Source: Cryptomeria japonica
Lineage: Eukaryota; Streptophyta; Pinopsida; Cupressales; Cupressaceae
Length of the DNA stretch: 64,000 nucleotides
Assembly: GCF_030272615.1 (NCBI RefSeq)
Contig: NC_081407.1
Span: 146,877,744-146,941,743, forward strand
Direction: 5' to 3'
The notes under the pieces: generated by a model
Seen by the model: the letters and a program-made list of their open reading frames with translations, nothing else
Told to the model about the DNA's origin: nothing
Database searches by the model: none
Shown: in pieces, positions 12,531 through 23,640 of the stretch
How positions within the stretch are numbered: the first letter of the stretch is position 1
Layout of the letters: every line of letters begins with the position of its first letter
Program-made: the position numbers and the translations under genes

Positions 12531-13123
12531 TAGCAAGGCAAGGAATATGACAGGTGAATTAATAGGCTTGCTGAAATGTTGGTGGATAGAGGGAAGGCAA
12601 AGGTCTTTTATTATGGAGACAATACGGATGCAAGTTTCAAGGGCTATGGCGTGATGGGACAAGCTGGATGTGACAAAAGCAGTGAAATGGCATGAGGGAC
12701 ATGTCAAGAGGTTTTTGAATCCATGTTTAAATTTTACATCCTTTTGTCAGATCAAGATCAAGGGACAGAAAGAGTGTATGGATAGTGATAAGATATGGAT
12801 AGGATAAGCAAGACCAAGAATGGATAAGGGACATGGACTGAAGGTCGGGATTGGCTAAGGGATAGTGGCAGAAAATCGCAATAAGATAGGGAATATGGAT
12901 GAAAGGTTGAAATAAGCAAATGGATAAATGACCAAAAGCTATGATGGACTGAAAGATGCAAACAAGATACATGATGCTCATGAAGACCGTCAGCCTTGTC
13001 AAGATCAAAGGTGGAAAGGGAAATTGGACATGGGGGACAATAGGATAATGGAGGGGTAATAGGACATGAAGGAGTAAACCTGCCCCCAAGTATGGTGTGC
13101 AAGAAGTTCATAGATTACGCATG

Positions 13124-13188
13124 ACGCCTGTTTGCCAGGTTTTCATCATGGTACTTGCCCAAGGCGCCTGTTTGCCAGGTTTTCACCA
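13124..13188 (-). repeat. Duplicated GATGAAAACC/GGTGAAAACC-CTGGCAAACAGG motif of A
   Basis: Two copies 40 bases apart read, on the element's sense strand, (G/A)(G/T)TGAAAACC followed by TGGCAAACAGGCG. The segment CCTGGCAAACAGG can fold as a 4-bp stem, and GGTGAAAACC as a 3-bp stem with a GAAA loop. Element B has the counterpart at 41132-41158 and a second variant at 41243-41270, also just after its coding region. Confidence 0.7.
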
Positions 13189-13422
13189 GTGGACGAATTA
13201 TTTTTCTTTATTTTTTTCTTTTTGTCTTTTTTCTTTTTTTTGTATTCTCTTTTTTACTTTTTCAATAAAAGATGGACACATGATAGGGGATGGAAGAAGG
13301 ACTCAAGCATCTTTTTATTTGGATAGTAGCCTTGAAAAGAATGGACCATGACCTTTAAAAGTATGCTCAAAGACGTTGGTAAGATAAGGACATGGACAAT
13401 GAGATGAAACTAAGGCAATGAT

Positions 13423-15903
13423 TTATGCAAAGGATTGGACGAGAGGGATGGAAGGATGGAAAATATGCATTGGATAATGGATAGGGTACTGGAAGAATTG
13501 GGCTTCACTGGATGGAAATGTTGGCAAGATCAACATTGGCACACACCTTGAGGGGTGATGGACTGATGGAGGAAATACGTATTTTGGATATTGAGAGTTG
13601 GATGGAGGAATAGCTTGGGATTTTGGGACATAAGGGCCCAAAATGGATGAAGAAGGTGATGGAGGAACAGACTTGGAAGGTTTGGATGGAGGAATAGCAA
13701 TTTTGGATGCCAATTTTGATGTTTCTTTAGGCTTTTGTGCTTCAAGGAGCTGCTTGGGAATCCACATGGTTTTTGACTTTTCATGCTTTTGTGGTTCCTT
13801 GGAGTGCATTGCTTGCATAAGGGATTTAGGAACCCATATATATTTTGACTTCGCTTTATTTTGCTCAGTGGGCCTTTGTGGCCTTTTGGATTTTTCTTTT
13901 TCTTTATAGATCATATTGTTCTTTGTTTTGACATGTCGATTAGATTGGACATGTTGATCTTTGAATACATGTGGATTGCTAGACTTATGATGCTTATACT
14001 TGGCATCCAAATTACTTGGAGGGGGGAATGAATGTTGGTGTGGATGGGAATGATATGGAGGCCTGTGGGATGGATGGAAGGTTCTCCAGGATGTGTGCCT
14101 TTGTTGATGTTGCATAGGAGATGGAGGGATATAGGGACCTAGAATGGATGGAAGCGATGATGGGGAAGGTGGACATTTGGATTTTGACTTTGAAGGGATA
14201 CCAACGCCTTGAGTGTGAGCTCTGTAGCCATGACCATTAGTATACTCTTTGATATGGAAGGGTTCTTGCTTGTGAAGGTCTACCCCTTTGCCTTTATCAA
14301 TATTTTGACTTGTAGGATACTCTTTTCTTTGGGAAGAAGACGCGAGTTCATTATGAGGTGGATGTGATATGAGAGAAATAATGAGATCTTGAAGTGGATC
14401 GGATTGCACCAAAGTGGAAGAACCCATTATGCATGTCGAGGGTTCATGAACATCTTGCACTGACACGTTAGAATCATGAGGGGTATCAGGATCATGAGGG
14501 GGATTAGGATCATGTAGTGGACATGGTTCAATGATAGGCTCTTCAAGAGATGGAATGGGAGAAATAATGGGATCGTCAAAAGAAATGCAATCTTGGAGTG
14601 TATATGGAGGATTAAGACAAGGAAATGGAGGAACAAGTGGATCTTGTGGAGGATCTGAAGGAATAATTTGATCTTGACAAGGAGGAAGATCATTGGAATC
14701 TTCTTTAAAGGTGCTTTGCTCTTGACTTTCAATGGGATCATCAGAAAGAATGGAAGGGATATCTTGATCTTGCTCGGGGAATGGAGTGTCTATAGGACTT
14801 TGAATAGGATGGACAAGAATAGGGGAATCATCGTGAGTGTTTGGGAAGATGGAGTCCTAGTCAACAATTGGATGGGATGATAAGGTTTTGGGATCTTGAT
14901 CTTCATTTGCTTTAGGACATGTTTCTTTAGGACGCATTTCTTTATGCTCTAAATTACCCTCTTGACATGGAGTTGGACTTTGAATATGCATGGGGGATTT
15001 TGGCAAGGGATTAATGCTTTGGCATGAAGGAAAGGCAATTTGAACATTTGTAAGATCAGACATTCCAATCGTAAAGCTTTCTTGCATCTTAGATTTGGAT
15101 CCACTTTTTGGTATTCGAGGAATCACTTCTTGTTGAGGGACACCTGTCATCAACATTTGTGTGGCCTTCATTTGATCTGGTGTTAAAGGTGTTGCATTAA
15201 ACAATGGATTGTTTATTATTTTGAATGTGGACTTTTGAGGAATAGTCATTGTCAATGCCTTTGAAGCACGTTTACTCATCAAGGTGGGTTGGGTTTCTTG
15301 TTGCACATGTTCATCATTTGGATGTAGAGAGAAACCTAACAACTCACCGCCTTGTTGTTTTTGCACATTAATTTGCTTACTTGAGGAGGTCACATTACTC
15401 ATCATGTCAAGATATTTTTGTGGGAACCTCTTAAAGAGCTTATTCAAGAATTTATCCATCTTTTTTGTCAACTTTGGATCCTTAAGGTACATAACAACAT
15501 CATCAGAGACATCGAAATCTGATGAAGAATCTGGTAAAATATTTGGATTTGTTTCTTGCTGAATGCCTTGGTCTGAACTGAATCCTTGTGAAAGAGTTTG
15601 GTCTTCATATAATGTTTGAGTTTGAATGTCATGTTGCAAATTTGGTTGGTTCCAATTGAAAGGCGCACTTCCTCTTGGAGTTGGTGGAACACTCCCATGT
15701 CCTGGTTTCATAGGTACAAACAATGGTTCATATAATGGTGGTGGTCTGAGTTGAACCGTTCCATATGGTGGTAGAGATGTGTTTGATGAACTTTCAACTT
15801 GCACTATTTGACTAGTTTGAAACTGCGAATTTACTATGTTATCCATGGATTGATACATTGGTTCACTCATCTTCTTAGATCTTGATCTTGTCTCAACTGG
15901 CAT
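13423..15903 (-). pseudogene. Element A ORF: long Pro/Ser/Gln-rich protein, gag-like N-terminus
   Basis: This is a single reading frame of 826 codons with one in-frame TAG at codon 349 (14857-14859); otherwise the frame is open. The start at 15903 is the first Met after the leader and opens MPVETRSRSKKMSEPMYQ. The N-terminus resembles in style the start of element B's gag: a basic opening, then a Gln/Asn/Pro-rich stretch, then a short helical segment (KLTKKMDKFLNKLFKRFPQ). The middle is acidic with DP-type repeats. The C-terminal third is basic and His/Pro-rich and repeats the motif K-S-K-x-x-W-(V/I)-P-K. No zinc knuckle, protease or polymerase signature is visible. Because the LTRs are nearly identical, an otherwise open frame of this length was probably maintained until recently. 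It could be a divergent Gag or an accessory protein. Function unknown. Confidence 0.65.
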
Positions 15904-16779
15904 GTCACTTATGCAAATGCAAAAAAAAAAATTTTGGAATTTTTCAAGGATAATATATGATATGCAACTAAATGCAAACTAAATATATGAAAATGCAATC
16001 TATGTTTTTGGTTGTTTTTGAAGATCTTGATAAACTTATGAAATGCAAATCTAAGAGATGGACCCTTAGGAAATTGAAATGATGCCTAGGCCTCAAAGGA
16101 CAAAAGGACCAAGTAACAAAAGGACAAATTGACAATGTCTCACCTATATGCTTGGATACTAAGCTAGGTTTGACGAAATGATATTGGTGACAAAAAGGAC
16201 AAAAGACTTGATGAGGTCTAGACTTCTTAACAATGACTTAGGGTTTATCAAAGATTTGGATTGCTCAAGTATGACAAGACCTAGGTTTGACACTATATGC
16301 AAAAGGACAATTAATATGCAAATGATCTTAATATGATATGACAATGACTTAGGCTTAATGAAGAGACTTGGGATATGCAAATGCAAATGTATGACAATGT
16401 CAACCTAAGATGAAATCTAAGGTTTAATTATGAAATGATATTACTCTTATGCAAGAGGACATATGCAAATGGATGACTTCTATTGATATGCAAAAGAAGT
16501 ATGACTTAGGTGAAACCTAACCTTGATACTTGACAATGACTTTGCAAAATGCAACCTAGGATGAACCTAAATGCAAGTGACATAAGAGTTGAGACAAGTT
16601 TTTGACCAATGTTGGACAACCATGCTTTAGGAATATGATCTTTGAATCTTGTTGAATTTTTGTTGGATGAATGTCTTTGGTGTTTGATCTTATGTTATAT
16701 CAATGTGCTTGTTCTTGAAATGGTATTCAACTTTTGACAATCAAAGAATACAAGATATTGCAACTTAGACTCAAGACAA

Positions 16780-17480
16780 TCATGCTCATTTCCACATTCC
16801 CTAGGGTAGGCAAAGACATTAGGTACTTGAGAGGTAGACTCATTATGGGATTCAAGGAGAATACATAGATGCTTGACCCCACGGGCTCCCCTCCACGGCA
16901 CTCACTTCTCAGGGCAGCCAAGCATCAGTCCCCATGGAATCTCCCCATGGCGAACTTAGTATCTCTTCCAAGTATCCGAATTTGTCCTTCTCAAGCAACT
17001 AGAAGGGTTTTTGGCCTCTAAAAACAAGGTATGTAGTAAGGATTTCTGTTAAGCATTACTCCTTGATGTCATGCAAGCATGATTGAGACATTAAGCCCAT
17101 CAAGATACCAAACAAATGTAGTCGCGCAAGCACGATTTAGACCAAGAGGCCCTACTTAGATGTTGATATGAGAAAGAGTTTCAAGGGGCATCACTTCCCA
17201 AGTAACTGCAATTCCCACGTAACACTTCCTTTAAAGCTTTCGCTCATCGGGTATTTTTTTATAGTGAGTTAGAATGCCAAGGAATTCTAGCCGTACTCAC
17301 TTTGGGTCATCCCCTTCTCACGATTATCACTTGCTTGCTAAAGCAAAGTGGTCGGGAAGGCAGGCCCTCTAAAGGAGACACTCAATCAACACAAGCATGG
17401 TATCGAAGATCTGGATTTCTGATCACCCTAAGAAGGATGAGAGCATACTCTCCTACTCCAATGTCATACTTAACAATCAC
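16780..17480 (-). other. Element A leader segment shared with element B
   Basis: Read on the minus strand, this matches 24437-25090 of element B in ordered blocks: GGAGAGTATGCTCTC, GGGCCTGCC, GGG(A)ATGACCCA, AACTCACTATA, CATGCTTGCATGAC and a block around GATGCTTGGCT. The conserved blocks lie in untranslated sequence between PBS and ORF, where packaging and dimerisation signals are normally found. The block at 17439-17452 is a perfect 5-bp inverted repeat around a 4-base loop. Confidence 0.7.
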
Positions 17481-18079
17481 AGCAAGCAAATGTTCATTTC
17501 CACCTACTTATAAATCACTAAGTGCCTACTTAAAAATCTCAAACACACAATTTGGTTGTTTCTCCAAGGCAACCTGCAAAACACATGTCAGAAGTTTGAT
17601 TTGTTGTCTTTGACCATCGAATCTGCATAACACATGTTAGTAGTTTGATTTGTAGTCTTTGCCATGCGTATGCCAAGATCCTACACAAATAATTAGTACC
17701 AAAATCCAAATCATAGAAAACAGAAAGCAAAAACACCAAAAATTATTTACATGAATGCATGATTAATTTGCCAAGCTAAATTAATCTAGATGAAGGTTGC
17801 ATGATTTTGTTTTTTTCAAAATTTTGACCATTTACAGTAGCATAATTAAAAACGTCATAACTTTCTCAATATTTATCCAAATTACAAACCGTAAAATGAT
17901 CTGGAAAGATAACAACGTGATCTAATAAACCCAGAAATCGTTTATTTTAATTCTGCACGTATTTTTTTACGTTTTCAATTGATTATGACTATTTTTTTCT
18001 TCGAAGAAAAATCTGCAATTTCTCCACAAAAAAATCTGCAACTTCACAAAACATTCCAAAAGATATTAGATCCAAGCAT

Positions 18080-18098
18080 GTTCACGTCGGGTTCACCA
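18080..18098 (-). promoter_or_regulatory. Primer-binding site of element A
   Basis: The minus strand reads TGGTGAACCCGACGTGAAC five bases after the 5' LTR. The opening TGG pairs with the universal CCA end of a tRNA. I cannot assign the tRNA species from memory. It is not the initiator-Met type used by elements C and D. Confidence 0.75.
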
Positions 18099-18103
18099 AT
18101 TAA

Positions 18104-19385
18104 TGTAGCGTAGAAATTAGGATTCATCAAAACATAAGTAGATCAATCAAAACACAAGACATGATAGCTCAATCATAAGAAAACTCATTGAAATGAACCT
18201 AATTCTAAAGCACATTCAATAGAGGTATGGAAACAAAGCATTCAAAATGAAAATTATGCAAACCAGATGTAGAGTTGAATACTTCTTCCATGCGGCTCCA
18301 TTGTTGTTCTTTCCTCTTCAATAGTTTTGTGGATCTCACCTACAAGTGCTCACACAATTTGAAAGCAAAAAGGCTCAAGAGTACTAGAAACGAAGGTTCG
18401 GTAAAAATTCGAGATTCATGAAGATTCAAGGGATTCGAAGATTCAAGATTAAGGGTCAAGGATCAAGGGATTTGATTGAAGAAATTCATCCAATTTATAG
18501 AGAAATTGGAGAAAAAGATCAAATTAGCATGACATGGATATTTTGGCAATTGATTTCGAAAATGGCACAATTGAGTGGAAAGAGGAAGGTTATGACACCT
18601 TCTATGTCATGAATTATGACATATTGCCAATGCAAAACTTAGATGACTAGAACCCTATGACATCTTGCTATGCCAAGAGTATGACGCATGAAGCATAAAA
18701 ATAGGGAGCACTAAAGACAAGTTAATTAGGTGGAAATTGCAATTAGGAAATTAGAAAATAGGTGGAAATTAGGAATTAGGAAAATAGGAAATTAGAAATT
18801 AGTGAATTAATCAATCATTTTTTTCATTTATTAATTAATTCACTCACAAAGAGGAATAATTAGCCAATTAAATGAATATTTAATTGTAATGAGAAAACTT
18901 AGGATAAATAAATAATTTATTAATCCTAAAGGAAGAAAATGATAAGCAAGGTTAAATGACTAAATCATGAAACCCTAGAAGGCGAATTAGGTCTTGATGA
19001 AAAATAATTGATTCGATTCGATTTGATTTTGGATTGATAAATGACCAATGTGATAAATGATTTAATTGATATTGGTTGACAAAAATCAATGACAAATTGA
19101 CCAAATTGACATGATTGAAAAAGGACAAGGATCGATGACGAATCGATCGCAATATGACAAGATTGACAAGGACAAAGATCGACCAAAATCATGACTGAAT
19201 GTTGTTGTCGACAAGACCAAATTCGAAGGCGAGATGATAGAAGAATGACTCGATGCTCGCAAATGATAAAAACCAAGTGCGTGACATAGGAGAAATGTTA
19301 ATGCGACGCAAAAACCTAAAATGAGGCAAATGCGCAAATGTTAAAGTATGACTTCGCAAGCGTTGACCATTTTTGGGTGTCTACA
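18104..19385 (-). repeat. 5' LTR of element A
   Basis: Same length (1282) and sequence as 8737-10018 apart from one mismatch at 18721. It carries the TATA-like word at 18492-18499 on the element's sense strand. Confidence 0.97.
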
Positions 19386-19390
19386 CCTAG
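19386..19390. repeat. TSD of element A (right)
   Basis: CCTAG, the exact partner of 8732-8736. Confidence 0.95.
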
Positions 19391-20948
19391 TAGGTACCTT
19401 TTGTGGTTTATTATAAACAACAAAAATAGGTTGATTGATAGGAAGCTCAACACATAGACTTAGACCTGAATTAGAAGCAGGGGGATTGACATTAGTGCCA
19501 ATGGAAGGGACTAAATCCTTGTGGAAATTATAGAGATACAAGATTAAACTTTGATGCAAGGGGAGAGAGCCCTTAGAATTAGCCACTTCAATAAATTGAG
19601 ACAAGGAGGTAAAAATAAAATAGGAGAAATTCATCTTTACACCATGACGAAGGTGATTGAGCATCGAGAACAGTTGGGAGTGAAACTTCTTGAAGCATCC
19701 ATCGAGCATGATGTATTTCATCAAGAGCATAGTTGCTTCCTTCAAAACACAAGGTAAATCATCCATTTTGAAGCCGCTTTAGTGGTGGGTCACATCATCT
19801 TCTGGGCCCAGGAACCTTTTAAAATCTTCTTTATAGTTCCTTTAGGTTTCTTTTGGAAATTTTTGCCCTCCATCAATAGCCATGTCACCATAGCAATAGT
19901 CTCCGCAAACACCATGATTTTAACCTTTTAAAATATTCTTTATAGTTCCCTTTAGGTTTCTTTTGGAAATTCTTTCCCTTCATCGACAGGCACGTCACTA
20001 TAGCAATAGTATATGCAAACACCATCAGTTTAACCTTCCCCACTTGAAAAACACCATCTTTCCATGACTGGGAAAATTCATCTAAGAGTGTAGGGTCGAA
20101 GCCCTTCATGCCCACCACATAATTTGCCAAGTCCCCTTCTATAAATTTATCCCAAAAGGTGACATTGGCTTTCCACTTCTCACAATAATCTGACTCTATT
20201 TGAATTAAATCTCCCCCCATCTTAGAATAAAAAAAGAGATAAATAGAAGCCAAGGTGAAATCACATAAACTAGAATGGAAATAAACTTTTACAAAGGCAG
20301 TAAAGAGAAGATTACTTTCCTTGCCATTAATAGCATCCGCCCACCTTGAACAATGATAGAAGTACACCATAGAGAGGAACCCGATTAAAAAGGTACTTTT
20401 CAAATCTTTTAACTCCATATTTAGCTATCCTCGTCAAACTTGGCATGTATTTTGTCAAGGAAATTGTGCAAATCTATCCAGATTATAATGCCTTTTCTAA
20501 AGGGGCCTAGTTTGGCAAGCTTGTTCACAATCCTATGACCTCCCCTAAACACATGTTTAAACACAATGTGTTCCAAGGTAGAAGTGACATGTAGGAAATT
20601 AGCAATGATATTCTCCCCTTACCACCTTGATATGGTTGTGTCTTGCAACATCATAATAATCTTATTCTTTGAGTCCCTTTCAATTATTACCCTTCCACCT
20701 TTATCCTTGATGATAGAAATACCAATAAAGGTTGCCATCAATTCAGGCATGTTGGACATTTAGAAGCCAAGATTTGCCACGTAAGTTGCCACCACATTTC
20801 TATCTAAGTCTCTAATTACTCCACCCCCTCCCGCCCTACCCGAGTTCCCCTTAAAGGACCCCTTGAAATTTAACTTTAACCACCTTGGATTGGGGGGGGG
20901 GGACCCTATTAATACTATTATTATTAATATTATCTTTGATTTTAACAC
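19391..20948 (-). pseudogene. Gene X, 5' part: RNase H (RVT_3-type) domain plus unknown region
   Basis: Near the 5' end (20890-20770, minus strand) the frame reads PRWLKLNFKGSFKGNSGRAG followed by GGVIRD. This is the signature opening of plant type I RNase H domains found in LINEs and RVT_3 proteins. After one stop it continues with PELMA, ERDSKN and a late RIVNKLAKLGP block. The first catalytic Asp is Lys here, while the later Glu and Asp are present, so activity is unlikely. Downstream (20418-19391) is an uncharacterised polypeptide that runs into element A. A tandem duplication of about 109 bases (19815-20033) shifts the frame, and a run of 11 G lies at 20892-20902. It may be a LINE 3' end or an RNase H-derived host gene family. 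Decayed. Confidence 0.6.
19815..20033. repeat. Tandem duplication of about 109 bp inside gene X
   Basis: Bases 19815-19923 and 19924-20033 both begin CCTTTTAAAAT and share 'tttaggtttcttttggaaat' and 'tatagcaatagt'-type blocks with moderate divergence. The period is not a multiple of three, which explains the frame change between the neighbouring open stretches. Confidence 0.85.
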
Positions 20949-22299
20949 CTCTTATGTGATATAAATTATAATGCTAATGTTGTGATCTATTTAACCTCTT
21001 TTTGTGTAATTATGAACACAATTAATATGTGCAAATATATTTATTATGGAATATTAATTTATAAATAATATTTTTACTTGTGTAAATATATTTGATGGAG
21101 GTGAATAATATTAATTTATTATAATTCATTTTTGGTGGGAGTTGGTTGTGATTTTTTTGGGATTAATTAATTAAGTTATTTATTAAATAAACTTTGTTTT
21201 GCATACTTTAGTTATTCTTGGTAGTTGTGTTTCTCGTGCATGTTTGGAGAAGGAAATATTATTTTTTGGTTTTTGGTTTTGGTGGAGAGTTCTTGCAACT
21301 TTTTGAAAAGTTTTTGGAGAGGACGTTTTTGAGAGTGTTTTTGAGGGAGATTCTTTCTTATTTTGGTGTGGATTTTGGAGGAGATCTTTGGTGAATGTTT
21401 GTGTGGGTTGGATTGAGGATTGGTCTAGATATTGGTTGGCTTCCAATTACTTGTTCCTGTTGCAAGGTGTGCACCCTTGGTCTCCTTGTGTTGTGCAGCA
21501 CAATGTTCAGGTTTGTGACATGGCTTAACCGCATCCTGTGGATTCTATAAGTCTATGATAACCACACTTGTAATAGTTGGTTGGTTGGATTCACTGCTAT
21601 TTGTTGGAGTATTGTTTTGTAAGCTTCTTCCTCCATTCTCCTTGTTTTCTCAAGTTTTGAGGTAGGGTTTATTATCCTCTTTGTTTTTCGTTTGATTTCC
21701 TTTATTTGAAATGGAAAAAAATTGTCACTAGGATCTTTTATTTCAATCTAGAAGTGGATTGATTATCTTGTTTTAAATGTGAAGTTATGTGTTGAAATGC
21801 TTTTGTTTGCATTGTGAAATTTGGGGCTGTTTTTAGGTTTTGTGCTCTTGTTTTCTATTTGTGTGTATTGGGATCAAATTGATTGGTTTTTATAAAAGGT
21901 GAATAGGCACCCCTCAAATGGGTCTTGGCCTAATATTACCTCCGAAGTCCAGTTAATGCCTATTTCTAAGTCCCAAGTTGTCCCTTTGCAACTGCATAGT
22001 TTCTGGTGCAAATACGCATTAATAGACATCAAATGGACAACATGATGTAGCATTTGCATAGCTTAATTCCACAATTGTGCAAGATTGAAGTCATATGTGC
22101 AAGTTTATAATTTTGGACCTATTTGGCCCTATTTTGATTAGTTTGGTTCCTCAGAGAAATCTAAAGGCTTGGATTGGTCTTATACCCCGTTCATCCTATG
22201 TTCTGGGGTCTATGTGATATGTATTGGATTGAATTATATTTATATGATCTTCTGTATTCCAGGATGTGAAATAATTCAATTGTTCTTGCATTTGGGTAT
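20949..22299. other. AT-rich region left of element B, no supported gene
   Basis: This looks like untranslated or LTR-like sequence, with T-rich stretches followed by a mixed 'gcaactgcatagtttctggtgc' type of texture near 21980-22010. No paired LTR or protein domain was found. It is contiguous in the ancestral sequence with 46657 onward. Confidence 0.4.
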
Positions 22300-22304
22300 G
22301 GCTC
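22300..22304. repeat. TSD of element B (left)
   Basis: GGCTC directly before the 5' LTR, repeated exactly at 46652-46656. Confidence 0.95.
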
Positions 22305-23556
22305 TGTAGACACTTAAAAATAATTATTTTACTTATTTTTAAATTCCTGACATAATTAATTTATTAATTATCAATATTAATTAATTATAATTAATATTAT
22401 CACTATAGTATGTTGATTAATAAATCAATCCCCTTTTATTCTTCTAAAAATCCTCAATATTAAATCTTCTCAAATTCCTCCTCTTAACTAATTAATTTCA
22501 ATTAATTAGTTAACCTAAGTGATTCCTACAAATCACCTTTTCCTAATCCATCATTAACCTAAAAAATTCTTCTAGAAACTCCCTAAGCTAACTTAGCATT
22601 ATTCTTCTAATTTTTAATTCCCTCCACTCATTCTTTCTCCTAGTCAAATCCTCCTACAAATCTTATCTACCCTAATCCCACCTAATCTTTCCTCTAATCC
22701 CTCTCCTAATGAGTTGCTAGTGGCTAATCATCATGATTAGCCACAAAGTCAACTCCTTGTCCCTTCCATCCAACCACTCTCCTTAAATGCCCTTTTCCTA
22801 GGTGAATGTGAGATTTTCAAAATCTCATATTCCTCTAGGCATCTTATCTTCCAAGGAATTTTTAATTCCTCCTTATTCCTCCAATCCCTATGAGAATCCC
22901 TTTTGAATAATTTTTAATTCTTCCTTTCCATCCCTCAAGAAATATCCTATCTCTTGCTCTTCTCAAGGCACATTGGGAAGTCTTCCCGATGAACCTTGAG
23001 GAGTGTGGAGACAAGAAATGCCTTTAAGGCATATCTCTTGGTCTCCACACCTCCTCTTGGGCCTTGTGTGGGCTCACAAGGAATCCTAACCCTCTATCTA
23101 GGGTCAATCCTAGCCCTTCATTTTTCCTCCTCTCTCCCTATAAATTGAGGACTCCATCCCCTCACATTTCATCTCCTATTTTAGCAAGTTCATGCTACTA
23201 GTTTGTGCCTAGGAAACCCTCTTTGCACCCTTATCATGCCAAAGTTACCCGCCATCCGTACTTAGCCATATTATCCATCTCATCCTTCAAATCCATCACA
23301 TCCTTTTATGCACAATGTTGGAGAGCCAACCATATCAAGCAATCTAGGAGAAAATTGACATCACATTGGAGGCATTTGGGTGCACTTCGACTTCATCCAA
23401 GCTCCATTTGAGGGAGAAGGTAAAGGTTTGCAAGGTAAAAGCATTTGTCTTCCTATTTTTATGTGATTTGATTTATGCTTCATGTTTTTATATATTTTAG
23501 TGTTTTGTTTGTATGCTAACCATCCAAATCCACCTTGCTTCTTTTTCTCATCTTCA
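22305..23556 (+). repeat. 5' LTR of element B
   Basis: It starts TGTAGACACTT and ends CATCTTCA. It is nearly the same as 45382-46651 except for scattered substitutions and short indels in the AT-rich first 150 bases, which account for the 18-base length difference. The small open frame at 23205-23411 recurs in the other LTR and is incidental. Confidence 0.97.
23139..23146 (+). promoter_or_regulatory. TATA box of element B 5' LTR
   Basis: TATAAATT in the context CCCTATAAATTGAGGA, followed about 30 bases on by a likely start region. The same word is at 46234-46241 in the 3' LTR. Confidence 0.65.
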
Positions 23557-23559
23557 TTA

Positions 23560-23578
23560 TGGCATGCCCGGTGGGACC
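23560..23578 (+). promoter_or_regulatory. Primer-binding site of element B
   Basis: TGGCATGCCCGGTGGGACC begins three bases after the 5' LTR. TGG would pair with a tRNA CCA end. The tRNA species cannot be named here. It shares about 12 of 19 positions with the site of element A. Confidence 0.75.
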
Positions 23579-23640
23579 CGCATCCCTAAAACTATTTTTT
23601 TTTTGAGTTTTTATGAGTTTGCAAGTCGCAGGTATCGAAA

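Larger units (their letters stand above)
8737..19385 (-). mobile_element. Element A: non-autonomous Ty3-type LTR retrotransposon
   Basis: The element is 10.65 kb. It has two 1282-base LTRs with TG...CA ends, TSD CCTAG, a PPT at 10019-10032 and a PBS at 18080-18098, so it runs right to left. I found one mismatch between the LTRs (9354 T versus 18721 G), which implies a very recent insertion. Its internal region has one long ORF (15903-13423) and no recognisable protease, reverse transcriptase, RNase H or integrase. It shares LTR ends, 5' leader segments and a 3' motif with the Tat-lineage element B. The natural inference is a parasite mobilised by B-like relatives, comparable to known LARD or TR-GAG elements. 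Confidence 0.95.

Noticed and set aside
21183-21446. 87-codon minus-strand frame, Lys/Thr/Gln-rich
   Set aside because: Low complexity, with no domain or conserved neighbour.
23205-23411. 68-codon frame in the B LTR, repeated at 46300-46506
   Set aside because: LTR sequence duplicated by retrotransposition. It is not a gene pair.
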